64,000 nucleotides of DNA from Carnegiea gigantea (Eukaryota; Streptophyta; Magnoliopsida; Caryophyllales; Cactaceae). Location: the NCBI GenBank assembly GCA_029747015.1, contig JAKOGI010000082.1:792501-856500 (forward strand), in the 5' to 3' direction. Positions 48,001 through 59,885 of the stretch are shown one piece after another; position 1 is the first letter of the stretch, and every line of letters begins with the position of its first letter. The notes beneath the pieces are model-generated. The model saw nothing but the letters and a program-made list of their open reading frames with translations, made no database searches and was not told the DNA's origin. The translations under genes and the position numbers were made by a program.

Positions 48001-50437
48001 CTTACCCTTGATTCAGGAATCTGTCCATAGCTGGCATATTCCTTTGTTACAGATACTAACTGCGAACTTATGCGTGACTTCAATCCCGGGAGACATTGTC
48101 TGATATGCTGCACCAAAATCTACACAAAACATAGTGGACAAAGTTCATTCATAAAAGTAATTGCTCAGAAGCATCTCCCAGAAAAGCAGTGAACACTGTA
48201 CTGGGGTTTTTCTTTTTGTTTGTCTTCCAACCTCAAGACTTACCTGGTTCAACTTCTTCGCCAACTGCGGAATGCCACAACGATCAGCAAGATTAATATA
48301 TGCCTGTCAAAATCATTAATAATTCTCCATGAAATGCATCATGAACATGGCCGCAAGAATTAGGACAAGCTTAGACAGAATTTGGAAGGAAACAAACTTC
48401 AAATGCATCTGATGAATTCAGAAAGTAAAGTCTAATCATACAGGGTGGCTGCGGAAAAATCTCTCTTCAGCAGCAAGGGCATCCTTTATGCTGCGATTAA
48501 GCATTATATCCTGCTCAAGAAAGCTAGAACATGTCAGCATCCAGATCCAGACATAAGAACCCTATCAATTACAACAGCAAGTTGAAATGATAATTGATAA
48601 CCACATCAACGTAGCATTACCTCTTGGCTGCGGTTCACAACTCCTACATAACCAAGCTGAAGTGGAATAATTTTTCCAAGCAACATATTACGGGCATCAG
48701 TACCCCTATCCATGATATCCAACTTTTTTAAAAAAAAAAAAAAAGGCAGTCAATGTTATAGATTTATTGTTGACTATTACATGCATGCAAGTACAAGAAA
48801 AGGACATGAGATTAATCGATTTGAAATCACTTGAACCTTTGTGATAACACCAATAGTCCGTTTTCCTGGAACAGCAGCACCAAGAAATAGCTCAGAGAAA
48901 GTGCAAAACAGAATGAGCAAAATGCTAACAAAGGGAAGAAAACCAGCCATTGATAATATACTTTCTTTTCTAATAGATTGATTGTGCACAGTTGGTACAG
49001 GGAGAATAAAATACAGATGTTTTACCATCAGGGTCTGCATTTCCGGCTATTTGAAGTGCATCTGAATTGGCTAAATCAGAATTTGCTGGAGTAACAGCTA
49101 ATATTATACAACTTGGGTGCCGTATGTATTTCATTATCATTGTGCGGATTCGTGCTTCAATATCAGAGGGCTGGTCACCAACTGGAACTCTTGTCATTCC
49201 GGGCAAATCTATCAAAGTAATGTCAAGAACATTTGGAGAATAGATCTTTAAGCGTATTGTTTTCTCTGAGATGCCCCTATTTGCACCTGCTTCCCTATCA
49301 GTTTCAGCCTGGAAGCAGTAATGGAACAAAAAGAACTCAGAGCAATTACTCCACAAACAACACAAAATATCTACTGAATGGAAGAAAAGCAAGAGTCTAC
49401 ATTTTTCATCATGTTAGCAGTTGATATGTTGCCAATTCAATTATCTCTCTTCCTTTCTAACTATTGTACTAGGACTAAATTCTAAAATCCTAACGGTATT
49501 TCACCACCAATAGATCAAATTTCTGACTTTTCTGATGCCCCCTCTTCCCAACATTCCAATACATCCGATTTCACAGCCCAGACGGCATTCCGCTGCATGA
49601 TTTATTAGGCTTTTCAACCGCACAATCCATCACAGCTCCACTCCAAACCCCCATACCCCCCGCCCCCCAAAACACACACAACAGAAGAAATACTGCAATC
49701 TCTCAGAAAATCACACACAAAACCATCTCATTAGCCCATCTAATTGATCAGATTTTCATCTCCCCCCATACCGTCATCACACACAAAATATATGCCTTTA
49801 TTACAATGTGCCCATGACATACGGGGTGCAGTGCTGTCATGTAACTGTAAGCAAGCCTTAGCCCTGCACTTGCAAAGAGGCTGCTTCCATGAACAGCCAT
49901 GATTGCAAAAATATTCATTGCCATCTAAGTGAAGGATAGTTAACCAAGACATTCAATTTAGTCACTTTGCAGCCCAACGCTAAGAAAAAGTGAATCAACT
50001 CTATCAATATTGACTGCAAGTAATAATAAATAAGCTACCTGGATCTCTCTACGGATCTGAGCGAAATCATAGAACTTCTGGCCGGGCAAATGCAAGAACT
50101 CACCGTACTCCGCAATGGAGCCGTCATCATTAGGTTTAGTCTGAATCAATTGCAGCACCAAAGGCCGCCGTGTGACGATATCAGGGCCTCTTGGGAGAAA
50201 ATCGCGACCAACTAGGGCTTCAATTACGCTCGATTTGCCGCTACTTTGGCTACCAACAACCGCTACCTGGGGCAAATCCATAGGGAGAGAAACCCCCGAC
50301 TGTGCGCATATGTCCTGAAGCTTGTTCACCACCGGTATCAGCGTCTGCCCTAACGCCGCCGCCGGAGTTCGACGCGCCGGTGGCGATTCCGTCGAACGTC
50401 GCTGCTCGTCTTCTTCCACAATCTTTTCGGAAGGCAT
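42098..50437 (-). CDS. DRP3: dynamin-related GTPase, DRP3 type (mitochondrial and peroxisomal fission)
   Basis: Twenty exons on the minus strand: 50437-50039, 49308-49026, 48865-48837, 48722-48621, 48510-48442, 48303-48244, 48119-48006, 47681-47633, 47426-47317, 47100-47008, 46566-46474, 46367-46230, 45541-45431, 45335-45210, 45000-44952, 43574-43435, 43343-43197, 43067-43015, 42895-42796 and 42229-42098. All junctions are GT..AG and in phase, giving 798 aa. The GTPase domain has G1 GSQSSGKSS (62-70), G2 Thr89, G3 DLPG (166-169), G4 TKLD (236-239) and VNRSQE (266-271). The middle domain (about 270-550) and C-terminal GED (about 650-760, [17 protein letters not shown]) match Arabidopsis DRP3A/DRP3B nearly throughout. 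There is no PH or proline-rich domain. DRP3 assembles around mitochondria and peroxisomes and constricts them. The variable linker before the GED is the usual divergent part. A or B type cannot be decided. Confidence 0.95.
44497..44552. repeat. 28-bp tandem duplication in a DRP3 intron
   Basis: Two adjacent units, each tccatcaacatgtcagcatg-like, 44497-44524 and 44525-44552, differing at one base (catg against catc). They lie in the 1.38-kb intron between exons 15 and 16. Confidence 0.9.
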
Positions 50438-50850
50438 TGATGGAATTCAATCAATTTGAAATCGAAAACCCTAGGTCTTAGAACAGTTGATAATTACAGA
50501 GATGGAGGCTGGTTTGAGTTATTCAGGAGGATTGGAGTCAGAGGAGAGAGAAGAGGAGGAGGATTTCGTGGCTGTGAAATGTGAATCACTCACAAATACA
50601 GTTGGTTTGGTGGTGTTGCATTCGCGGGTGAAGAGTTGGACTACGGCGTCTTTCTGTTAAAATCAGCGCTAATCATTCACCAATGGTCAATGCCTTGAAG
50701 AATGGACGTGTCTCATTAAATCTTGATGACTCACAATTTCTTTTCCTACAAGAAAATACAACTTCAACATATTTGTGTTTGGTTGGATTTTCAAAAGTGT
50801 GAGATTTGATATCTAGATTATATTATAAAATAGATAAATTTATCTTTTTA
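50438..50850 (-). other. 5' leader and promoter side of DRP3
   Basis: The minus-strand leader directly upstream of the DRP3 ATG is rich in GA/CT words (gaggagagagaagaggagg on the plus strand at about 50538-50560), as in many plant leaders. No clear TATA box seen. Confidence 0.4.
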
Positions 50851-50904
50851 GTTTTTTTATAGAAGGGGCTAATATTAATCAGAAACTTGATTCGTATAAA
50901 TGCT

Positions 50905-53900
50905 TTATAAAGTCATATCAGCCATGTGATCTGGGCAATCTCCAATCGACTTTCTACAAGAAGAGCAGAAAGGATGGAGATGGGTTGGTGAGTGAGTCAC
51001 TTGATTGCTCATCCTCTTAACATGAGAAAAATTGCAAAAAATAAAACGACTAGCAAGACACAAAATTGAATCTAAAACAAAACCGATGGAAGCATTAGGG
51101 CAAGACTTGGACTGCAACTTCAACATTAATCTGGAACAATCGCCTCCGATGATGATCTCCATGTAGCCCAAGTCCCATGCATTGCAGGCAAAAAACAAGC
51201 GTTCGCCTTCTCTAACTCCGCTCCCTTCAAACCCGGACTTTGTTGCAGCGTTGAAAAACGAACACCTCCACTGGTGTCTCGGCCCATATCTCCCCACCCT
51301 CTGCCCCAGCCAGCAAGCTTGGCCGCATTGAAATTAACTTTAACAAGGCCCGAACAGGGCGCCTTTCAAGTCGATGAAGAAGAACCAGGGGGTATAAAGA
51401 AATGGTCAGCGCGCAGCAACTCTAAAATCCTTAGCTTGACGATTCAGGAGCTTTTGCAATAGGTATCTCAGAATTTGGTGTAGGATTACGAAATAAGCAT
51501 TTGCTCTAAGAGTTCCAACAAGCCTGCATGACACCAATGAATTCTCCAAGCTTGTCCTTGCTTTTTTTCCTGAATCATGAGAATGGTGTCCAATGCACAC
51601 CAGAGATTACAGTTGAGGAAAGCTTGAGAAAAGGAGGGTGCCGCCCAAATTCTGACAGCATGGAGGCAACCAGAAAGGGAATGGATAGGGCATGGGTCTC
51701 TGACTCTTGCAACTCACCACATAGTTTGCATCTGACATCGATGTCTTGAATGGGTCTCGCTAAGGCATACTTAGAAGGGAAGGCAGTTGAACATGCCCTC
51801 TATAAAAAAAATTTCATCCTTGGGGGAATATACAAGTGCAGAAAAGCTTCTGTTGGCCCGGTTTGGCTAGTTGAATCACCCTAGAGGTGGTGAATAGAGT
51901 GATAATCAAAGTCGTAAAATATTTGAAATAGAAATGCGGAACAATAAATGTGGACAAAATACGTTATTTATAGAGGTTTGGCCACGCCTAGTCCTCTACC
52001 CACTGTGCCCCTCACCGATGGGATTTTCAACTTTTTTTTCTTTTATTAGGTTGGTCGATTACATACGATTCACTAATTGTACAACCTACGAGTTGACCCT
52101 ACAACTATAGGTGTCCCAACGTATGCGTTGAACCTCAACCGTACTTGGGTAGTTGGCCCTTCAACTAATCAACATAACCCAATACAAAGATAAGTAACAA
52201 GATACACTTTTATAACAAAGAGTAAATGAACACAATGGATATGCCAATATAAGCTTGATGAATCAAGTTCTCTGAACGTCCTCCTCTTCATTTGCAATTA
52301 AGTGTAGCTCTCTTGATTCTTCACTTGTGTTTTCGTGTGTCTCAGTCTTCAAGATGCTTTAGTATTTATAGCACAGGCTTGGAGAGATAATTGGAAACTA
52401 GCTGTTAGAGACATCCTGGATTTCAACTCAGTTCAAGGCCTTGATCAACAGTTCAGTGTCCTTGAAAATCAAGCAATTTTATCAAGTAACAGCTATGGGC
52501 TATTTTTGGCTGATTTGATATATCTTCCAACGGCTACTTTATCTTTTGAGATGATGAAAGATTTTCTTGATGATGATAGCAATTTCCTTCTATAATCAAG
52601 GCAAGTATCAAGAACCTAAAATCTTGTCAAGATAAATCAAATATTCCTAGCAAAGTGGCATATCTTATCTCTTAATATCACAATCAAATTTGAATCACAA
52701 AATACAATATCATAAAGATCACATATTCAAATTTGAATGCTAGACTATTTTAAATATAAAATCAATCATGCCAATATCTACACATTTAAAAACATAGCAC
52801 ATTTAAACCATAATAATTCTAAGATAGATCCAAATATAATATGATAAATATATACCAATGGATCAACTCTTTTTTGTCTTTCATCAAACATATTAATAAA
52901 AAATACATTGTAAGTTTAAGGAAGCTAACACCGTCAAAAGGGACTGTATTGCCTTGCTACTGCTATCTGGAGCAGCTCGATCATGGGTCTACAAAATAAA
53001 ATGGTAAACTGATTTAACTGTAAACTCACCAGGGCGAGAAAAGTGCCAAGTAAATTTATTCCTTGGCCAGAAGGGACACAGAGGAATGGAGAGAATAGCA
53101 TGGGCATCAATGGGTAAGAAGATAAAGTTGATTAAGAACAAATTCTAGTCATATTTTTCCAATCAATTAGATCACCTGCCTGTAGCAGTCTTGCCTCAGG
53201 CTTAATGGTAATGATGACCTTGAAGGAATCCGACCTAGCTAGGGACCCATTTAGAATCCCAAATGTTTAGTGACCGCCCGTCCCCCGCCAGCCACCATGA
53301 ACCCTTCTCAACCACCGATCTCGCTTGGTGAAGACTTCTCCAAGTAAAGCTTGATCTAGCTTCAAGATCCGCCGAGGGAGTGCTCCATATGCAAAAGTTG
53401 CTAAACTTGTCCTGCAAGCAATGCCAAATTGAAGGCCTGGAGATCTTTAAATCCCAAACCGCCAAGGAGCTTGCTTTTCATGAGCCTATTTATTTGATAC
53501 CCAATGGATCTTAAGCTTATTATTAGCATGGCCCCACCAATAATTGATAATGAAGTCTTGATGTTTTGAGAAAAAGTCTACCGGGAATTTGAACACACTC
53601 ATAGCATAGCTAAAAATGGCGTGGGCGACTACCTTAACAAACTCCCTACCAGCCTAGAAATTTTTTTACCCAACCATCCATTTACCCTTTTGCATGTATG
53701 GTCTTTGATGGGCATAAACACCTCCTTTTTGGATTTGCCAACTCTCGTAGGAAGACCCAAGTATCATCGGAAAGGACCTCACAAATGTCAACGGTCAAAA
53801 TGACCTCGTCTTTTCTATGATAAGGAATGTATTTTCTGAACAAGATATTTGATTTGGAGAAATTAATTTTTTGCCTAGATGCAGCTTCATAGAGATCAAA

Positions 53901-55947
53901 GATACACTTCGCAACATGAGCTTCTTCTTTTTTGTTCACACCACAGAAAATAATTGAGTCATCCGCCAAAAAAAAAAAAAAAAAAAAAAAAAAAGAAAGG
54001 TGGCTTACAAATGGTGCCTCCAGACATGCTTGGTAGAATGAAGCCATTAAGGGTAGCATCATATAGAAGGTAAGAGAGACATTCCATGTAGAACAGGAAA
54101 GGACAAGGGTTGATGGGATCTGCCTGTTTAATGCCCCTGCTAGGCTTAACAAAATCCTGGGGGTTCACCGTTAATAATAAATGAGAAAGTAGTGGTTTCC
54201 ACATACTTCATCACAAGATTGACCCGTTCAGTATGGAAGCCAATTTTAACATAATAGCACATGAAAAAAGTCATTCAACTCTATCAAAACTTTTAGTTAT
54301 GTCTAGTTTGAGAGTGATACCCCTATTGGTGTTTTGAGATCATAGATACTACAAAAGATTTCAAAAGCTACCAGAATGTTGCTAGTAATAATTCGATATG
54401 AAACAAAAGCGCTCTGATTTTCAATGATAACAGAGGGGAATAACGAGCTTGTATTTCATTACAAAGACTAATAGCTCTAAAGTCACCAATTTTATTAGGG
54501 GAATGCTTTTTAGGAATCAAGACCACGTGAGCATGGTTAAGAGAAGGTGTAATATTACCTCTATTGAGAACATGCAGCACCGCCTGAGTAACATCGTCTC
54601 CCACAAAATCGGCCGAAATTTTTCGAAAGAATATGGGTTCATGCCATCTAGCTCTCGAGTCTTTCCCGAGTGCATTTGATTAAGAGCTTTAGCTTCCTCA
54701 AGGACGTAGAGCTGGAAGAGACAGTAATTTGTTTCAGAAGAAACCATTAGCTGGACTTTATAATAACCGACTCAACATGATTGGACCCCATGACGCTGAA
54801 AATATCCCTGAAAAAACCAACAATGATCAATTTCAAGTCTTCAGGATCAATGCAGATATTCCCGTTTCCATCCTTGAGCTCTGCCATGTGATTCACACTG
54901 CGGCGAACGTTTGCTTTCTGATGGAACCAACTCGAACTATGGTCTCCAAATTTTAGGAAGTTGGTTCCAGATCTCTGCCACCAGAGCACTTCTACTTTTT
55001 TCCTCTACTCACTGATCCCCTTGAAGAGAACTTGCTTGGCACTAGCATCTATAATGAGTTTAAGCCTATCTTGACATTTTTTAATTTGTTTTGAATATTG
55101 TCGAAAGCACTGAGGCTCCAAGCAGTGAGATTCTCCATGCAACGTTTCACTTTCCCCATACAATGAAGGGTTGGGTCTAACTCTAAATCATATCTCCAGG
55201 CATCATTCACAGCATCCTTACATTGAGCATAAAGAGCCCAAAAATTTTTCAATCTCCTCATTCTACTCTTCTTCCTTAGGTTGTGACTTTCAAAGACATT
55301 AAGGATGATTGGGAGACGATCCCAAAAGTCTTCATCAATATGGGTAACTTTTGCATCAGGGAATAAAGTGCTCCAATATGGGTCAGAGATAATCTATAAA
55401 AACTTTCCTTGATGGAGTGATCAGGGTCCTGGCGATTCCACCAGGTGAACTTGTCCCTGAATAACCTAAGTCAGACAGGTCACACATGTCAATAGTCTCT
55501 TTAAACACTTCCAATACTGATTGCAATTTCGTGGGGCCTTCTCGCTTCTCAAAGTTGAAAAGAATTTCATTCAAACTGACACCCAAGAGCCAAGGCAAGT
55601 TATAGTGGTGTTTCTGGTCAAAGAGCAAGTCACAGGTTTTGAGCTTGTTCTCCTTCTTCTGAATACCTTATAAGCCTGTAAACATCCACCCATCAGCATC
55701 TTGACGCCATTTGACATCCATGTGGTTGGCATCACTAGAGAGTAGCTTAACATTGTGGTTTTTCTTCCAAAGCAGGGCTAGTCCCCTCCAGCAGAGTCTT
55801 GCAACTGGTCCACTAGCCGTTCCATCTCCACACAAGACAGTTTGGTTTCAGAGAGAAGAACCAAACTGGGCCTAATTAAAGCCTCCAAAGATGCGAAACT
55901 GCTCAGGGCTTGCCTAAACCCTGACAGTTAAGACACATGATACTCAT
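50905..55947 (-). pseudogene. LINE ORF2 remnant (endonuclease, reverse transcriptase, RNase H)
   Basis: It starts at ATG 55947 with MSIMCLNCQGLG, the opening of the endonuclease, soon followed by a stop. Further blocks, in several frames, are: the endonuclease end (about 55383-55628, FNFEKREGP), WWQRSGTNFLKFGD (54747-54989), RT beginnings ALNQMHSGKTRELDGMNP (54517-54747), VVLIPKKHSPNKIGDFRAIS (54368-54604), GIKQADPINP (53959-54204), the LADDSIIFC active-site motif (54000-53940), the WRSLHQAR/WVPS region (53235-53465), CKLCGE zinc region (about 51700) and RNase H (50905-51297). Order matches L1-type plant LINEs. A 27-base A-run (53968-53994) abuts the ADD motif. It cannot be active. Confidence 0.85.
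51851..52930 (-). mobile_element. solo LTR (Copia-like) nested in the LINE
   Basis: About 1.08 kb interrupting the LINE between its reading GEFTVKSVYHF (about 53030) and FLHLYIPPRMKF (about 51840). Plus-strand ends are TGTTGG and CTAACA. Read on the minus strand it has a TATAAATA box (about 52356) and ends in CTCTAGGGTGATTCAACTAG then CCAAACCGGGCCAACA, a form I know from plant Copia LTRs of the SIRE/Maximus sort. Flanking 5-mers gcttc and ccgtc match only at three positions, so the target duplication is degraded; an alternative placement with agctt repeats is possible. No internal retroelement coding is present, hence solo LTR. Confidence 0.6.
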
Positions 55948-56269
55948 TCGATCGGCTCTGAGGGGTCGCGATGAAACCTCCGCCGTTGGTTCATCAGTGT
56001 TGTTTTTAGCATTCATCTTTTCCCATCTTGAATCTTGGCATCTTGGGATGGATTATCAGTGGGGGATTCATTCATTTTTTTAATTTTTTTACCAAATCAC
56101 CTCTTACGGTAAAGTGAGCATGATCAATATTCATGGTTGATGATGAGTTTTGTTAAAGTTTATTCTCGTCTTCACTTTACTCCAATTGCTGACCTCGCAA
56201 AGTTTCAGCAGCCACTGTCGTGCTTGTAGAATTTCCTTTTCAAGTTCTTAATTTGGCTTTCTTTTTAAT

Positions 56270-56417
56270 AGGAGAGGCTCTAATCCATGCACCATATTGC
56301 AATTCTGTATCGGGTGCATTTGCATCATATTGTTCACAGCGCTTATAAACATGCCCAAGCATACCGCAGAGGCAGCAAAAGTTTGGGTGTTTGATGTACT
56401 TTATCTTAAACCAAGTT
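56270..56417 (-). pseudogene. LINE ORF1 remnant with CCHC zinc knuckle
   Basis: Minus-strand reading FKIKYIKHPNFCCLCG, then GHVYKRC, then LQYGAWIRA. This is the CCHC knuckle plus the QYG.WLRA tail typical of plant LINE ORF1 (gag-like, nucleic-acid-binding) proteins. The part upstream, including the DUF4283-type region, is absent. Confidence 0.75.
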
Positions 56418-56900
56418 AATATATATTAATTATCTCCCAGTGAAAAGAATAATTCAAAAGCGAATAGGTTTTTATCAATGTCTGTGAGACTGTGACAACT
56501 GATAACGAATTCCTTTCAAATATTTTTCACGGTTTGCTTCTAAATAAGGAAGGAACTCTTTGTGTTAAGTTGTCATACGAGACAGGGCAAGACCTAAGCC
56601 TTAACGTCTTCTTCTTGATATCGCTCAAAGTCTATTACTTCGTCTTCTGCCTCTTCCAATCATCCATCAACTCACCCTCCGTGATGTCCAAGTCCACAGC
56701 ACAAACGACAACAATCAGACAGACGCTGGTAAACCAAGCTCACAGGCGAAGCAGAACAGATCAGCCGGGACCCTACGTGGAAACGAGGTTTAGGAGCTAC
56801 CGCCGTCGATGAAAAGGAAAACAGCTCAACTTTGTTGCTAAAACTGAACTTTTTCTCACTTGAGTATAAAAATTTAAAAAAAAACCCTAGCTTGCTCCAA

Positions 56901-57195
56901 AATTGAGGCAACACACTTTTTTTTTGTTTAACAAAGGTAAATAAGACCATAAGGATGTTAAACAGCTCTTCTCTCTAGAGTACATCTAACTACATCATTT
57001 GCTAAAATAATTTTAAGAGATGGAGAAAAACAAATATCTGAAGAGAAGGACGCTGTAATTGAATACCCAAATTTGGCAAGTCAATCCACTGCCATGTTTG
57101 CTTCCCTGAAAATGTGGTTGATGAGTAACTAGATGCCTTGACTTTGCCAAATATGTATGTCTTCAATAATGTTGGATAATTGAGGCAACACACTT
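56901..57195 (-). mobile_element. 5'-truncated LINE tail with 18-bp target site duplication
   Basis: The fragment 56919-57177, read on the minus strand, contains the RNase H end (NHIFREANMAVDWLAKFGYS) followed by a 3' UTR and poly(A), visible as a T-run at 56917-56925. It is flanked by identical 18-bp repeats aattgaggcaacacactt at 56901-56918 and 57178-57195. The protein differs from the LINE at 50853-56417, so it is another family. Confidence 0.85.
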
Positions 57196-57250
57196 ATGAA
57201 TCGGTCAACAACAAAGGGAGAAGTACATTGTTAATTTTAAGATTGATTAC

Positions 57251-57848
57251 TGTTAGGAAATTAGAGCAACTAATAGCGGAAGTGATAGGATAAAACAGGT
57301 ATTCAGAAATTTAAAGAATGATAACAAGAACAAAAACAACGACACACAACATTTACGTGGAAACCCAATGCGGGAAAAAACCACGGACGGCGACGAGCAC
57401 AATCAATCAACTATATGAGCAGAGAGAGTATAAAACGATCACAATTACAACAAGTGATTCGATCTAATAGTAGAATTACAATCTCTCTTGCAATCTCTCT
57501 CAAAGTCTCTCTACCTCTCAATGTGTTTAGGAATTCAGGAATTCAGGAGTTCAGGAGTTCATTTTAAATCTTAGGTATGACCCCTTTATATAGGGTCTAG
57601 AAAATTAGGGTTTTACCTTTAGAGAAGAACCCTAGCCGCCAGGAGAAACTGCACGTCGAGACAAACTCTAGCCACCAGGACAAACCTGTGCTCGAGCATA
57701 GCATGGCACGACCGTGCCACATGGCACGGCACCCCAGTACCTTTTTTTTGCCCTCCTTTGACGTTCTGCTTCTTCGGCCTGACACGTCTGTGTCGTCTAG
57801 CACGGCCCCACCGTGCCATTTTTGGATTTTGGGCCACGAAACCCAACA
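57251..57848 (-). repeat. Copia 3' LTR
   Basis: Begins tgttaggaaattag on the plus strand and ends cacgaaacccaaca. Internally it repeats an aattcagga word (ggaattcaggaattcaggag, about 57530-57550). Contains gtgccacatggcacggca, about 25 bases absent from the other LTR. Confidence 0.93.
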
Positions 57849-58078
57849 ATCTCCACCTTGGATCAAAATCTCCAATTACCAACTCTCTAACACCGTCATC
57901 GCCCCCCGAAGGGTGATTGCCTCCCAAGGGGCAATGCCCGGAAGGGCGCTCAAATACTGGGAATGCCAATTAAGTCCAAGCAATGTTTGAACTTAGCTCT
58001 GAGAGATGACTTATATGAACCTTTCTTCATATAACCTGTCGTAGTAGATGTTTACAAGACATAGAGGCCTCCTTACCT

Positions 58079-59287
58079 CAAACCCTTTAGAAGAATCCGA
58101 TTGCCCTTCGAGACCTTCAGAACTCCACCTTCAGCTGAATATTTGTACCCCTTGGATTCAAGGCTGTCTAAAGAGATGAGGTTACACTTCAAGTCAGGAA
58201 CGTGACGAACATTCGATAAAGTCCTGACAACACCATCATGGGTCTTGATTTTAACAGTGCCAACTCCAGTTACTTTACATTGGGTATTATTACCCATGTG
58301 AACAACAGTTTAGTCAACTAGATCATATGTTGAAAACCAATCCTTGTGAGGACACATATGATAGGTACACCCAGAATCAAGAATCCAATCAAAATCGCTC
58401 TCCTTTCAGTAGAGGTAGCAAACAGAACATCACCATCAGAATTAGATTCAGCAAATGAAATTTCAGCAGACTCACGAGAATTATCTTCTTCTTTCTCCTT
58501 CTTCTTTTGCAGTTGCCAACAGTTAGCAACAATTTGACCCAATTTACCACAGTAATTGCAGGTCTTACCAGCATGAGGATTTTTAGATTTAGGACGGTTC
58601 TTACTCCTATTACCATTCCCTTTTTCAGTTATTTTGCCCCTTACTACTAATCCCTCAGCAGAATCAGCATGAATGTCAAGATCAAACTTCTCCTTAGACA
58701 ACAGATTTGACTTAACATCCTCAAACGATATAGTATTAGAATTACTATATAGCATAATCTCCTTAAAGTGTTTATAAGAAGGGGGTAACGACACAACAAG
58801 TAAAATAGCCTTATCTTCATCCTCAATTTTCATATCCAAACTCTCCAAATCAACAAGGAGTTAAACTCATTCAGATGTTTTTGAACAGGGGTACCTTCGG
58901 CCATACGAAAGGTGTATAACCTTTCCTTCAAACGGATCTTGTTGGCGAACTCTTCGTCATGTAGAGTTCCTTCAGCCGAACCCAAAGATCCCCTGCAGTT
59001 GTCTTATCAAGCACCTTTCGCAAGGCATGTGGTGCCAAGCGCAACTGCATGACAGAAAGTGCCTTCAACTCCAATTCCTCTCATTCATCGTCTGTCAACG
59101 ATCCACGCCTCTTCTTCTGATCTGCTGCCCATTGTTTTTTAGTCATCTTCTCGGGTTTCACGTGAAGTCCTTGCAGAACCTTCCATAACCCATGCTGGAC
59201 GAAAACTGCTCTCATCTGCACCTTCCAGAGATTAAAACTAATCTCCCCATCAAATTTCTGAATATCAACTTTCATAATTGAAGACAT
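58079..59287 (-). pseudogene. Copia gag and partial protease, frameshifted
   Basis: The minus-strand gag starts at ATG 59287 (MSSIMKVDIQKFDGE..F.LW, the Copia gag opening). It changes frame near 58850-59085 and continues through LLVVSLPPSYKHFKE to a zinc knuckle at about 58520-58562, CNYCGKLGQIVANC, where the metal-binding His is replaced by Gln. The protease follows in another frame, with the LDSGCTYHM active site near 58370-58385, then a stop (TAG/TAA region near 58310), and VTGVGTVKIKTHDG plus NVRHVPDLKCNLIS to about 58079. Integrase onward is deleted. No working protein is possible. Confidence 0.85.
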
Positions 59288-59312
59288 CCTAAACCAAAGC
59301 TCTGATACCACT

Positions 59313-59885
59313 TGTCCGGAAATTAGAACAACTAATAGCGGAAACGATAGGATGAAACAGATATTCAGAAATTTAAAGAACGATAACAAGAACAAAAACG
59401 ACACATAAGATTTACGTGGAAACCCAATGCGGGTAAAAACCACGGATGGCGACAAGCACAATCAATCCATTATATGAGCCCGGAGAGTATAAAACGATCA
59501 CAATCACAACAAGTGATTCGATCTAATAGCAGAATTACAATATCTCTTGTAATCTCTCTCAAAGTCTCTCTACCTCTCAATGTGTTTAGGAATTCAGGAA
59601 TTCAGGAGTTCAGGAGTTCATTTTAGATCCTAGGTATGACCCCTTTATATAAGGTCTAGAAAACCAGGGTTTTACCCTTAGAGAAGAACCCTAGCCGCCA
59701 GGAGAAACTGCACGTCGAGACAAAACCTAGCCGCCGGGACAAACCCGCGCTCGAGCATAGCACAGCACCCCAGTGTCGTTTTTCTGCCCTCCTTCAACGT
59801 TCCGCTTCTTCAGCCTGACACGTCAATGTCGTCTAGCACGGCCCCACCGTGCCGATTCTTGGATTTTGGGCCACGAAACCCAACA
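59313..59885 (-). repeat. Copia 5' LTR
   Basis: Plus-strand ends tgtccggaaattag and cacgaaacccaaca. In the element's sense (minus strand) it begins TGTTGGGTTTCGTGG and ends TTTCCGGACA, followed by AG and the primer-binding site. Confidence 0.93.

Larger units (their letters stand above)
50853..56417 (-). mobile_element. L1-type non-LTR retrotransposon (LINE), decayed and 5'-truncated
   Basis: The 3' end on the minus strand is a short A-run near 50853. Going upstream it holds RNase H, zinc-binding region, reverse transcriptase, endonuclease and the end of ORF1. The upstream limit near 56417 lies just before the ORF1 zinc knuckle, so most of ORF1 is lost. Many stops and frame changes interrupt it. 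An LTR (51851-52930) sits inside. Right and left target duplications could not be fixed. Confidence 0.85.

Noticed and set aside
48970..49392. Minus-strand frame treated as a separate gene
   Set aside because: It is DRP3 exon 2 with flanking intron read-through.
57688..57990. 100-aa plus-strand frame
   Set aside because: Covers the LTR and its border, antisense to the Copia element.
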